From positions 1,674,001 through 1,738,000 of the forward strand of contig NZ_CP099959.1 of the NCBI RefSeq assembly GCF_040409815.1: a stretch of DNA of 64,000 nucleotides, given 5' to 3'. Shown piece after piece: positions 16,455 through 24,041 of this stretch (within the stretch, counting starts at the first letter, position 1; each line of letters opens with the position of its first letter). Under the pieces are notes generated by a model. That model had not been told where the DNA came from. It was given only the letters and a program-made list of their open reading frames with translations, and did no database searches. The DNA comes from Polynucleobacter sp. UK-FUSCHL-C3 (lineage in GTDB: Bacteria > Pseudomonadota > Gammaproteobacteria > Burkholderiales > Burkholderiaceae). The translations under genes and the position numbers were made by a program.

Positions 16455-16883
16455 TTATTGCAAATCTTCCTCAACGATTTCCCACGTACTATCGCCCATC
16501 TTGCGTACTGCTTGGCAAAAGGACCACCCGTCTGGAATACCGCAGCTCCATTCGCGCGGTGAGTTCTGCACTAAGCGATATCCACTAATTGCCTGGTCTT
16601 GATAGAGGTAATATTTTTTTCCGTAGACCGGGTTAAAGGTAAATTTGGCGGCATGCACCATCTCGGTTGCATCTAATCGTTCTTGCAGTGCCTTAGCCTG
16701 ACGCATTAAGACTGCGGCCTGCTCCATAATGCGGTCGTACTCTTGATTCGCATGCTGCCGGGCAATGTTAATTGCCTTATCTTTTTCTTCCTTAATGGGC
16801 ACTGGTGCAAATTTAGGAGCACCGACCTCCATCGGGTACTCGATAGCATTATGTCTATCAGGGTCTTTATCTTCGATTCGCAT
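16455..16883 (-). CDS. DUF2452-like protein
   Basis: This 142-residue soluble protein has a helical middle (INIARQHANQEYDRIMEQAA) and a C-terminal stretch FNPVYGKKYYLYQ followed by NSPREWSCG. The layout resembles DUF2452, a family without known function; this match is from memory and is moderate. The ATG is at 16881-16883 with a weak ribosome-binding site. A short palindrome ACTAG-N8-CTAGT lies just upstream near 16903-16920. Confidence 0.6.
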   Translation of the reverse strand: MRIEDKDPDRHNAIEYPMEVGAPKFAPVPIKEEKDKAINIARQHANQEYDRIMEQAAVLMRQAKALQERLDATEMVHAAKFTFNPVYGKKYYLYQDQAISGYRLVQNSPREWSCGIPDGWSFCQAVRKMGDSTWEIVEEDLQ

Positions 16884-16984
16884 ACTTTTTCTATTGGGGC
16901 TGACTAGGGTAAATTCTAGTGCCTAATGCCTGAAATCACAGGACAAAGCTAATAAAAGGCTCTACAGCCAGGCGATGAAGAACG

Positions 16985-17102
16985 ATAGCCTAAGGGTTTT
17001 TAATTACTGATTAGTCTGTATAGCCAGATCGGTAGCCCTAATCTGTAATAGAGACTGATTTATTTCCTTTGAATTTCAAGCCCCGCAAGGGGCTTCTTTT
17101 TT
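16985..17102 (+). ncRNA. Candidate plus-strand small RNA
   Basis: Both flanking genes are on the minus strand, yet this gap ends in a plus-strand intrinsic terminator. Upstream of it an 11-base stem with one mismatch (17004-17014 with 17038-17048, TTACTGATTAG against CTAATCTGTAA) encloses a 23-base loop. A stem-loop followed by a terminator is the usual layout of a small RNA. No convincing promoter was identified, so the 5' end is a guess. No known RNA family was recognised. Confidence 0.3.
17078..17102 (+). terminator. Plus-strand intrinsic terminator without an upstream gene
   Basis: AAGCCCC (17078-17084) pairs with GGGGCTT (17089-17095) around a GCAA tetraloop and is followed by CTTTTTT. 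The T-tract is on the plus strand only; read on the minus strand the hairpin is followed by GAAATTC, which is poor for termination. Confidence 0.8.
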
Positions 17103-17104
17103 GG

Positions 17105-17881
17105 CTACTTCTCGACAAAGGCTCGTTCAAAGACATAATCACCCAGCTCGCCTGACGAGGGAGAGACCTTAAAGCCACACTGATCTAAGAGTTGGCTGGT
17201 TTCTTTTAACATCGCCGGGCTGCCACAAATCATGGCGCGATCTACTTTGGGGTCGAGTGGGGGTAAACCAATATCCGCAAATAATTTGCCTGACTCAATC
17301 GCAGTAGTCAGTCTGCCAGTATGAGCATAAGCTTCACGCGTTACCGTGGGGTAATAAATTAACTTCTCTCGCACAAGCTCACCCAAGAACTCATCATTGG
17401 GTAACTCTTTCGTTAAATACTCTTGATACGCAAGTTCATTAACCACACGTACCCCATGAATTAAGACAATCTTCTCAAAGCGCTCATAGGTATCTGGATC
17501 ACGAATGATGCTTAAGAATGGTGCCAATCCTGTTCCAGTACTAAATAGATACAAGTGCTTACCAGGGTTCAGGTCATCAATCACTAAGGTACCGACAGAC
17601 TTCTCGCTCACCAAGATAGAGTCGCCTACCTGAATATGTTGCAAACGCGATGTTAGGGGACCATTGGGTACTTTGATACTAAAGAACTCGAGGTGCTCGG
17701 CGTAATTGGGGCTAACCACACTATAGGCACGAGCCAAAGGTCTGCCATCGACCTCTAAACCAATCATCAAGAAATGGCCGTTCCGAAAACGCAAACTTTG
17801 ATTACGGGTCGTTGTGAAACTAAAAAGGCTGTCGTTCCAATGCTTAACGGTGAGAACGCGCTCAGTTTGATAGGTGGCCAT
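17105..17881 (-). CDS. fpr: Ferredoxin--NADP+ reductase
   Basis: This 258-residue flavoprotein has the FAD-binding motif RAYSVVSPNY (about residue 51) and the NADP-binding LFSTGTGLAPFLSIIRD (about 112). It also has a C-terminal ICGSPAML and the terminal GDYVFERAFVEK typical of the bacterial Fpr subclass, where the C-terminal residue region stacks near the flavin. It moves electrons between NADPH and ferredoxin or flavodoxin, for Fe-S assembly and oxidative stress defence. It is 57 bases downstream of the Old Yellow Enzyme gene on the same strand. The ATG start is clear. Confidence 0.94.
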   Translation of the reverse strand: MATYQTERVLTVKHWNDSLFSFTTTRNQSLRFRNGHFLMIGLEVDGRPLARAYSVVSPNYAEHLEFFSIKVPNGPLTSRLQHIQVGDSILVSEKSVGTLVIDDLNPGKHLYLFSTGTGLAPFLSIIRDPDTYERFEKIVLIHGVRVVNELAYQEYLTKELPNDEFLGELVREKLIYYPTVTREAYAHTGRLTTAIESGKLFADIGLPPLDPKVDRAMICGSPAMLKETSQLLDQCGFKVSPSSGELGDYVFERAFVEK

Positions 17882-17938
17882 AGTCTATTTTGATCTTTGT
17901 ATGTTTTTCGATGATCTTCTTCATTGTAATGAATGCGC

Positions 17939-19027
17939 TTAAAGGGTCGGATAATCGGTGTAGCCTTTCTCATTACCGCCATAGAATGTTGCGCGGTTAT
18001 ATGGATTAAGCTCAGCATTTAACTCAAAACGTCTTGGCAAATCTGGATTAGAAATAAAGAGTCTTCCAAATGCGATGGCATCAGCCTCCCCATCGGCAAT
18101 TGCCTTTTCTGCACCCGCTTGATCAAAGCCACCCGCCAACACCACCTTGCCAGCAAATAATGGACGGAATAACTGGCCAGTTCGTGGAGCATCAGCAAGC
18201 AATTGATCACTACCCCCAGCTGTTGTTGCGCGCGGCTCAATCAAATGTAAATAAGAAAGATTGAAAGTATTTAAAACATTAATCAAATACGAGAACAGTT
18301 TTTGAGGATCGGAGTCGGCAATATCATTAAAACTTCCATAGGGTGATAGACGAATTCCCACCCGACCACTGCCCCAAATAGGAATAATGTCTTGCAGTAT
18401 CTCTAGGACTAATTTGCAGCGATTCTCAATCGAGCTACCGTATTGGTCTGTGCGCTGATTAGTGCCATCTTGTAAGAATTGATCCAATAGATAGCCATTA
18501 GCAGCATGTAATTCAACACCATCAAAGCCTGCGAGCTGAGCCTGTTTTGCTGCATGCACATACTCTGAACGTAATTGCTTAATCTCATCCAAACTTAATG
18601 AGTGCGGTGTTTCGTATTCCGCTAAGGCCCAAGATGCGGTATAGACCTTACCAGCAGGCTTAATCGCCGAGGGTGCAACGGGTAGACCATCATTGGGATG
18701 TAAGGATGAGTGCGATATGCGCCCCACATGCCATAACTGCAAAAAGATCTTGCCGCCTTGTGCATGAACAGCATCCGTAATTTTGCGCCACGCCTCCACT
18801 TGAGGCTCGCTATATATTCCTGGGGTTGCGGGGTAGCCCTTGCCTAACTCGGAGATTTGCGTTGCCTCACTGATAATTAGACCGGCTGAGGCACGTTGTG
18901 CATAGTACTCAATTGCCAAGGGGCTAGGCACCCCCTCATTATCTGCCCGCATGCGCGTCAGTGGCGCCATCAAAACTCGATTCTCAAGAGAAACTGCGCC
19001 TAAGGTAATGGGGGTCAGCAAGTTCAT
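17939..19027 (-). CDS. Old Yellow Enzyme family alkene reductase (NemA-like)
   Basis: This 362-residue FMN-dependent TIM barrel starts LLTPITLGAVSLENRVLMAPLTRMRA. It has FLQLWHVGRISH with its substrate-binding His, GFDGVELHAANGYLLDQFLQ, and ADAIAFGRLFISNPDLP near the C terminus. The family uses NADPH to reduce activated C=C bonds of enones, maleimides and nitro compounds. The substrate in vivo is unknown. The neighbouring ferredoxin-NADP reductase gene is co-oriented. Full length, ATG start. Confidence 0.93.
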   Translation of the reverse strand: MNLLTPITLGAVSLENRVLMAPLTRMRADNEGVPSPLAIEYYAQRASAGLIISEATQISELGKGYPATPGIYSEPQVEAWRKITDAVHAQGGKIFLQLWHVGRISHSSLHPNDGLPVAPSAIKPAGKVYTASWALAEYETPHSLSLDEIKQLRSEYVHAAKQAQLAGFDGVELHAANGYLLDQFLQDGTNQRTDQYGSSIENRCKLVLEILQDIIPIWGSGRVGIRLSPYGSFNDIADSDPQKLFSYLINVLNTFNLSYLHLIEPRATTAGGSDQLLADAPRTGQLFRPLFAGKVVLAGGFDQAGAEKAIADGEADAIAFGRLFISNPDLPRRFELNAELNPYNRATFYGGNEKGYTDYPTL

Positions 19028-19090
19028 TTCCAGCCTTTATAAAGATCAATGTAAAGTGGAGATTTTATAGACTATCCATACAAGTTTCTG

Positions 19091-19291
19091 ATGAGCACTT
19101 CACCCAAATTTCAGGTTGGCGATCAACTACAACACCTCAAAACTGGTGGTTTTTACCGGATTATTTGTCTTGCTAAGATTGAGGCAAATCTAGAGGATGC
19201 CTATGTGTATGAAGCACTAATCAATGGCAGCTATTGGATCCGCCCAAAGACAGAAATGGAAGATGGGCGTTTTATTCGGGTCAATGAATAA
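19091..19291 (+). CDS. DUF1653-like small protein
   Basis: This 66-residue protein has the short beta-rich pattern of DUF1653: VGDQLQHLKTGGFYRIICLA, then VYEALINGSYWIRPKTEM and a final GRFIRVNE. The family has no established function. The ATG at 19091 lies 63 bases from the divergent OYE gene, so the two share a promoter region. The next gene follows after 8 bases. Confidence 0.75.
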   Translation: MSTSPKFQVGDQLQHLKTGGFYRIICLAKIEANLEDAYVYEALINGSYWIRPKTEMEDGRFIRVNE

Positions 19292-19299
19292 GGAATACG

Positions 19300-19734
19300 A
19301 TGTTCTTGCAGGATGCTGATTTTGAGAGCGATGCCGATCTTGCAGTGCTGCAAGCAAAGCTTGATCAGATTCGATCATTTACAGCTGCCCTCTTTTTGGA
19401 TATTAGTGATGAAGAAAAACATAAGTACCAAAATGTTAAAGAGCGTTTTGAGCAGTTAAAAGAATCGCTTTTTACAAACTCCGATACGCTTCTAGAAAAA
19501 AATAAGCTGGGTATCACGGATCCAACACGAGACGCAATGAAGGAGGAACAAATCAATCTCATGTTTGATTGGGAGCAATTTGGGCTCACTGAGGACATGT
19601 TTCTAAAAATGTATCAATGTCAACGCAATCAAAATAGTAGTGACCCCCAAACTAATAAACGGGCTACGCTACTAACCGAGATTCAAAGCATTCAAACTGA
19701 TCTATTACTTTTATTTAAAATTCGTCAAGGCTAA
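19300..19734 (+). CDS. Hypothetical helical protein
   Basis: I do not recognise this 144-residue soluble protein. It is acidic at the N terminus (FLQDADFESDADLAVLQAKL) and appears mostly alpha-helical, with KYQNVKERFEQLKESLF and EIQSIQTDLLLLFKI as candidate amphipathic or coiled-coil helices. No signal peptide or membrane span is seen. The ATG has an AAGGA ribosome-binding site. It sits between the DUF1653-like gene and modA, with the modA ATG one base after its stop, suggesting a single transcript. Confidence 0.7.
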   Translation: MFLQDADFESDADLAVLQAKLDQIRSFTAALFLDISDEEKHKYQNVKERFEQLKESLFTNSDTLLEKNKLGITDPTRDAMKEEQINLMFDWEQFGLTEDMFLKMYQCQRNQNSSDPQTNKRATLLTEIQSIQTDLLLLFKIRQG

Positions 19735-19735
19735 T

Positions 19736-20494
19736 ATGCGCTGTTATTTACAGTCTCTCTTATGCGGAGCCCTGCTAGTGATCACAAATCATTGCTTCGC
19801 GCAATCGACCTTTGTGGTGGTGGCAGCTAATATGAAAGACGCCTTTACGGAGATCAATAACCAATTTCAGAAAGAGCATAAGGCAGACCTAAAAGTCATT
19901 TATGGTTCTTCGGGCAATTTTGCCTCCCAAATTATTCATGGGGCACCCTTTCACCTATTTATCTCTGCCGATGAACAATATCCATTAGAGCTCTTCAAGA
20001 AGGGAAAAACCGTTGATGAGGGGAAGATTTATGCAATTGGGAAGTTGGCACTCATTACCAATCAAGCAAAAGGCATATCGCCCAACGAATCCAAAGATGA
20101 TTTGGCGGGCCTCATCAAAAGAGCCAACAAAATTGCCTTAGCTAAGCCTGAGTTGGCACCCTACGGTAAAGCAAGTGTGGAATACCTCAAAGCAAGCCAT
20201 CTATGGGATCTCGCTAAAGACAAGATTGTGTATGCCGACAATATTGCGATGGCGGCTATGTTTGTGAGTACTGGGTCTGCCGATATTGGTTTTACTGCAC
20301 TCTCGATTGCCAACTCGCCTGCGATCCAAAAAGAGATCAAATTCATTACCCTCAATCCAAACTTATATCAGCCCATCAAGCAAAGAATGGTTCTGATTAA
20401 AAATCCTACGAAGGATGCCGTTAAGCTGTTTGAGTTTATCCAATCACCCATCGCCAAAGAAATTCTGAAGCGGCATGGGTATGCATTACCTTGA
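19736..20494 (+). CDS. modA: Molybdate ABC transporter substrate-binding protein
   Basis: This 252-residue protein has a Sec signal peptide (CYLQSLLCGALLVITNHCFA) and a periplasmic type II binding fold. FVVVAANMKDAFTEI, YGSSGNFASQI and FISADEQYP are followed by KPELAPYGKASVEYL and GSADIGFTALS, all typical of ModA. Such proteins bind molybdate or tungstate and deliver it to ModBC. No modB or modC gene is adjacent, so it must use a permease encoded elsewhere or a different oxyanion. ATG start, one base after the upstream stop. Confidence 0.88.
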   Translation: MRCYLQSLLCGALLVITNHCFAQSTFVVVAANMKDAFTEINNQFQKEHKADLKVIYGSSGNFASQIIHGAPFHLFISADEQYPLELFKKGKTVDEGKIYAIGKLALITNQAKGISPNESKDDLAGLIKRANKIALAKPELAPYGKASVEYLKASHLWDLAKDKIVYADNIAMAAMFVSTGSADIGFTALSIANSPAIQKEIKFITLNPNLYQPIKQRMVLIKNPTKDAVKLFEFIQSPIAKEILKRHGYALP

Positions 20495-20536
20495 GCAATC
20501 ACTCAAATATCTACAATTTGCTACAATTATCAGTTC

Positions 20537-20613
20537 GGCGAATTAGCTCAGCTGGTTAGAGCGACGGAATCATAATCCGCAGGTCCGGGGTTCAAATCCC
20601 TGATTCGCCACCA
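20537..20613 (+). tRNA. tRNA with CAU anticodon (probably elongator Met)
   Basis: The 77-base sequence folds as a cloverleaf. The acceptor arms are GGCGAAT and ATTCGCC, the D arm is GCTCAGCTGGTTAGAGC, the anticodon CAT is at 20571-20573 in a 7-base loop, the T arm contains GGTTCAAATCC, and an encoded ACCA ends the gene. CAU can mark elongator tRNA-Met or the lysidine-modified tRNA-Ile2. I favour Met but cannot exclude Ile2. The lack of an initiator-type C1-A72 mismatch argues against initiator tRNA. Confidence 0.95.
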
Positions 20614-20620
20614 AATTTCT

Positions 20621-20651
20621 GCCCTCAGCTTTGTCTGGGGGCTTTGTTTTT
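20621..20651 (+). terminator. Intrinsic terminator after the tRNA gene
   Basis: GCCCTCAG (20621-20628) pairs with CTGGGGGC (20635-20642), with one G-T pair, around a 6-base loop, followed by TTTGTTTTT. It lies 7 bases after the encoded CCA. Confidence 0.85.
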
Positions 20652-20677
20652 GAGTCAATTGTTGTTAAGGTACTGCA

Positions 20678-20824
20678 ATGATTACACGTAAATGGTGGAT
20701 GATCTTTGGATTTATTGCCCTCGCGATGGGTTTTTATATGTACATCCGTGATCGTGATTTAATTGGTATTGTGATCGCTGTCTTAATATTGCTGGGCGCA
20801 TTCTCGACAAAACAAAAGAGTTAA
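20678..20824 (+). CDS. Small membrane peptide (48 residues)
   Basis: This short gene starts ATG with AAGG about 8 bases upstream, right after the tRNA terminator. The product MITRKWWMIFGFIALAMGFY continues to a second hydrophobic segment, IGIVIAVLILLGAF, and ends TKQKS. Two short spans joined by an RDRD turn suggest a hairpin membrane peptide. No family was recognised. It is followed 8 bases later by another small membrane peptide gene. Confidence 0.55.
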   Translation: MITRKWWMIFGFIALAMGFYMYIRDRDLIGIVIAVLILLGAFSTKQKS

Positions 20825-20832
20825 TATTTTGT

Positions 20833-20958
20833 ATGGAACCAAAGACTCAAAAAGAGCGTGATGAGGTAGTTAAACGTAAATACATTTACAAACCCGTGTT
20901 TATTATTTTCGGGATCCTCAACGTTCTAATCATTGCCCTATTTGTGATCTCTCTTTAG
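20833..20958 (+). CDS. Small membrane peptide (41 residues)
   Basis: The ATG at 20833 gives MEPKTQKERDEVVKRKYIYK, then a single span VFIIFGILNVLIIALFVISL to the stop. A charged N terminus followed by one terminal membrane helix is typical of real small tail-anchored peptides. The end overlaps the 3' end of the convergent FrhB-family gene by 29 bases. No family was recognised, and the ribosome-binding site is weak. Confidence 0.5.
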   Translation: MEPKTQKERDEVVKRKYIYKPVFIIFGILNVLIIALFVISL

Positions 20959-22189
20959 CGGGATCTTTGAGCTCTCCCTCATTAGGAGTTAAGTTATAAG
21001 GCTTTGCTATTTTCCAGACATGTCCTGGAACCATATTCTTTATTTTCTTGGGTAGCTCTCGTCTGAGGTGAAGAACCGTTTCAATCGCCTTCATTTCAAC
21101 ACGTGCTCTTGCAAACTCTAATCCTTTTGGTCCAACCTTAGGCATTAACCATCCCACAATCGGTCTTAACCAATTGGGCATTTGTCGAAGAGGCAAACCG
21201 CCAGCAGCCAACTCAACGTTCTTCATAAATCCTTTGACGGGTCCGACACGATTGCCACCACTCTCTGGATTACTTAGTTTTACTTCATCACCTAAAAGAG
21301 CTAGTAGATCCTCACCCTGTTGATTGCGCACGATTAACCACTGCTCACCTGTTCCTCCCATATAACCAACAGTGATATCAGAAAGCGCATTGGTGTAATC
21401 GACACAGGTTCTACAAGTGAGAGGGAAAAAATCCGGTCTGAGTTTAGACAGAGGCAACATCAAAAATGGGATCGCTCTCTTCTCGCCATTCTTATATCGG
21501 ATCTCGACGTGATAGTCAGCCCTAAACTCTAAATACGTAATCTCATCAGGCTTGGTATCGATTAGGTTAAGGAACTCATGGAAGTTCTCGGTCGTCGTGT
21601 TATCCGAGCATGGCGTACCAATCACATAAAGTTTCTCTAATTTCAACTCTTTCTCTAAAGCCCGAAGCGCATAAACTTGGCATGGAATACCAACCACCCC
21701 GAGTCGCTTATAGCCCTTCTCTTTAGCAACATCAAGTAATGCCAGAAGAGGTGCGTAGCCCATGCGCATGCCACGTGCCTGCTCCATGTCTTTGGGATCT
21801 GTGATTAACACGGGCATAGGCCGCCATGAATCCGTTGGATCGGGCGCCATGGTTAAGACGGCATCGACTAAATGATTTTGGAGAAGTCTTTCTGCAATCG
21901 TAGTGGTAATACCAGTCCACTGTGCACCCTCTTTAGGCAATCGCAGACTAGCTCGGTACATCTTGCGGTAGACGCCGAAGAACAGTTGATCGCTGTTTTC
22001 AAGTAAACGTGATTGCCTATGTATCTCACTCTCGAGTGTCTCGTATTGAGGGTCAATAAACTGGCAAGCACGGCCACAGCGCTTAGGATCAGACGAGCGG
22101 GAGATACCGCAGTCTGTGCAGAGCTCACGCTCGGGCGCAGGGCCCGAGTACGCAAGCGAATAGATTGATGCTACTTTATTACCATCCAA
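20930..22189 (-). CDS. FrhB-family Fe-S flavoprotein reductase, BciB/HCAR-like
   Basis: This 419-residue protein of the coenzyme F420 hydrogenase/dehydrogenase beta-subunit family has N-terminal iron-sulfur Cys at about 24, 27, 38 and 42 (ELCTDCGIS, then KRCGRACQFID). It also has VVGIPCQVYALRALE and a second cluster LTCRTCVDYTNALSDITVG. The order resembles BciB divinyl-chlorophyllide reductase and 7-hydroxymethyl chlorophyll a reductase more than true F420 enzymes. No bch or puf gene is nearby. The start is TTG at 22187-22189, overlapping the dctM stop by 11 bases. The frame has no early ATG. The position ties it to the TRAP operon; the reaction is unknown. Confidence 0.78.
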   Translation of the reverse strand: MDGNKVASIYSLAYSGPAPERELCTDCGISRSSDPKRCGRACQFIDPQYETLESEIHRQSRLLENSDQLFFGVYRKMYRASLRLPKEGAQWTGITTTIAERLLQNHLVDAVLTMAPDPTDSWRPMPVLITDPKDMEQARGMRMGYAPLLALLDVAKEKGYKRLGVVGIPCQVYALRALEKELKLEKLYVIGTPCSDNTTTENFHEFLNLIDTKPDEITYLEFRADYHVEIRYKNGEKRAIPFLMLPLSKLRPDFFPLTCRTCVDYTNALSDITVGYMGGTGEQWLIVRNQQGEDLLALLGDEVKLSNPESGGNRVGPVKGFMKNVELAAGGLPLRQMPNWLRPIVGWLMPKVGPKGLEFARARVEMKAIETVLHLRRELPKKIKNMVPGHVWKIAKPYNLTPNEGELKDPAKERSQIGQ

Positions 22190-23504
22190 TTAATTTAGGC
22201 AGCCACAGAGAGATTTGCGGGAACTGGAACACTAAGTATAGCGTTACGCCCTGCATCGCAATGAATGGAATTGCGCCCTTATAGAGATGCTTAATGAGAA
22301 CCTCGGGCGGGGCAACCCCCTTCAGATAGAAAAGCGCCCAACCAAAAGGTGGCGTTAGGAATGAAGACTGCAAGCAAACCGTGATCATCATCGCTACCCA
22401 AACAGGATCGGCACCTTGTGACAAGAGTATCGGCATAAAGAGTGGTACGGCAATATAGCTAATCTCAATCCACTCTAAGAAGAAACCTAGAACAAAGATT
22501 AATAAAAGCATGAGCCAGATATCACTATTGAGCCCGCCTGGAATTACATTGAAGAGCTTAGCAATCAACTCTTCGCCATTTAGGCCTCTAAACGCCAAGG
22601 AAAACACTTGGGCACAAATCAAAATGAACATCATCAAAGCACTGATCTTGGTGGTATCTATCAAGACAGCTTTTAATCTTGTCCAGGTAAAGCGCCCAGA
22701 AAATACGGTCACTAAGATCGATCCAAACGATCCCATGGCGGCCGCCTCGGTAGGCGCAGCAACTCCACCGACAATCGAACCAAGAACTGCGACGACTAAC
22801 ATAATGGGCGGGACAACCACTTTCCAGAAACGCTTCCACAACTCTTTACCAGAGACCTTGCTACGCTCCTCAAGCGGTATTGGCGGCATCATCTCAGGCT
22901 TTAACCATCCTTGAATGAGTAAGTAGATGATGTAGACAAGCGTGAGCAGCAAACCAGGCATCACTGCGGCAGCAAATAAAGTACCGACAGATAGTTGCAA
23001 GATATCGGAGAGCAAAATCAGAATAAGGCTTGGTGGAATGATTTGACCTAAGGTGCCCGATGCCATGATCGTGCCGCAGGCAATCCCCTTGTCGTATCCC
23101 CTTCTTAAAAGAGTTGGCAAGGTGAGCAAGCCCAATGTAATGATGGTGGCACCAACAATACCGGTTGTGGCCCCCATCAGAGCGCCAAACAAGATAATGC
23201 CAACGGCCATACCACCTTTAACGCCACCTGATAAGTGTCCAATCACATCTAAGAGATCATCCGCTAGACCAGATTTTTCAAGCATGATCCCCATAAAGAT
23301 GAAGAGCGGGATGGCTAGCCACTGATAGCCTGCGGCAACGCCGAATATTCGGGCGGGTAATAAATTAAATAGATTGTCACCAAAGCCAATAAAACCAAAC
23401 ACGAAGCCGACGGTTGCTAAGGAGATAGCAACAGGCACACCAATCATGAGCATGGCAAAAAAGCCACCCAACATCAAAAAGGCAATAATTTCTGGATTAA
23501 ACAT
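22179..23504 (-). CDS. dctM: TRAP transporter large permease subunit (DctM)
   Basis: This membrane protein has about twelve spans. Typical stretches are FLMLGGFFAMLMIGVPVAIS near the start, PLFIFMGIMLEKSGLADDLL, and GTLGQIIPPSLILILLSDI, a DctM signature. It forms the transport channel of a sodium-coupled TRAP system with DctQ and DctP. I chose ATG at 23502-23504 (441 residues) because GGGGG lies about 8 bases upstream. An ATG six codons earlier (23520-23522) is also in frame. It overlaps the dctQ stop by 8 bases. Confidence 0.92.
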   Translation of the reverse strand: MFNPEIIAFLMLGGFFAMLMIGVPVAISLATVGFVFGFIGFGDNLFNLLPARIFGVAAGYQWLAIPLFIFMGIMLEKSGLADDLLDVIGHLSGGVKGGMAVGIILFGALMGATTGIVGATIITLGLLTLPTLLRRGYDKGIACGTIMASGTLGQIIPPSLILILLSDILQLSVGTLFAAAVMPGLLLTLVYIIYLLIQGWLKPEMMPPIPLEERSKVSGKELWKRFWKVVVPPIMLVVAVLGSIVGGVAAPTEAAAMGSFGSILVTVFSGRFTWTRLKAVLIDTTKISALMMFILICAQVFSLAFRGLNGEELIAKLFNVIPGGLNSDIWLMLLLIFVLGFFLEWIEISYIAVPLFMPILLSQGADPVWVAMMITVCLQSSFLTPPFGWALFYLKGVAPPEVLIKHLYKGAIPFIAMQGVTLYLVFQFPQISLWLPKLIGW

Positions 23505-24021
23505 GGTCTTTACCCCCTGCATCGGGGCGGTTCATGATGACCCGTAACATCTCTGCAAAACCTTGCAAGGCTAACAGCGAGAAGCCAATCGGTATTAGGG
23601 ACTTCACCAGCCAACGCATTGGAATGCCGCCTGGATCCGGTGACTTCTCCCCAATGGAGAAGGATTGCCCAACATAATTAATAGAGAGCTTTACAAAAAA
23701 GACCGCAATGATGATGGTCAAAATCGCTGAGACTAAATCAACGATGTATTTTTTCTGGGGAGTGTAATTTGCATAAAACAAATCAACTCGCACATTATCG
23801 CCACGCAATAAGGAAAAGCTGATCCCAAATAAAATCATGGCGGCTAATAGATGCCACTCGAGTTCTTGGGCCCAAACTGAACCTAGACTCATGGAGTAGC
23901 GCAAGATGACATTGATAACGATTAAAAGAACGATTGACAAGGTGAGCCAAGAGGCCACCTTGCCAAACAGGTCAATAACGCTTTCAATGCGCTCAGCAAT
24001 TACTAATGGTGCTTTCTGCAT
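23497..24021 (-). CDS. dctQ: TRAP transporter small permease subunit (DctQ)
   Basis: This 174-residue inner-membrane protein has four spans, with the DctQ features SVWAQELEWHLLAAMILFGI, LLRGDNVRVDLFY and a C-terminal SLIPIGFSLLALQGFAEM. It bridges and stabilises the large subunit. It lies between dctP (20 bases upstream) and dctM (overlapping), the normal PQM order. ATG start at 24019-24021. Confidence 0.92.
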   Translation of the reverse strand: MQKAPLVIAERIESVIDLFGKVASWLTLSIVLLIVINVILRYSMSLGSVWAQELEWHLLAAMILFGISFSLLRGDNVRVDLFYANYTPQKKYIVDLVSAILTIIIAVFFVKLSINYVGQSFSIGEKSPDPGGIPMRWLVKSLIPIGFSLLALQGFAEMLRVIMNRPDAGGKDHV

Positions 24022-24041
24022 TTAAAACCTTTACGTATCGA

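Noticed and set aside
17078..17102. Reading this hairpin as the terminator of the ferredoxin-NADP reductase gene
   Set aside because: On the minus strand the hairpin is followed by GAAATTC with no T-tract, so its polarity is plus-strand.
20930..22189. True F420-dependent enzyme
   Set aside because: The motif order is closer to BciB/HCAR and nothing in the window suggests coenzyme F420 synthesis.
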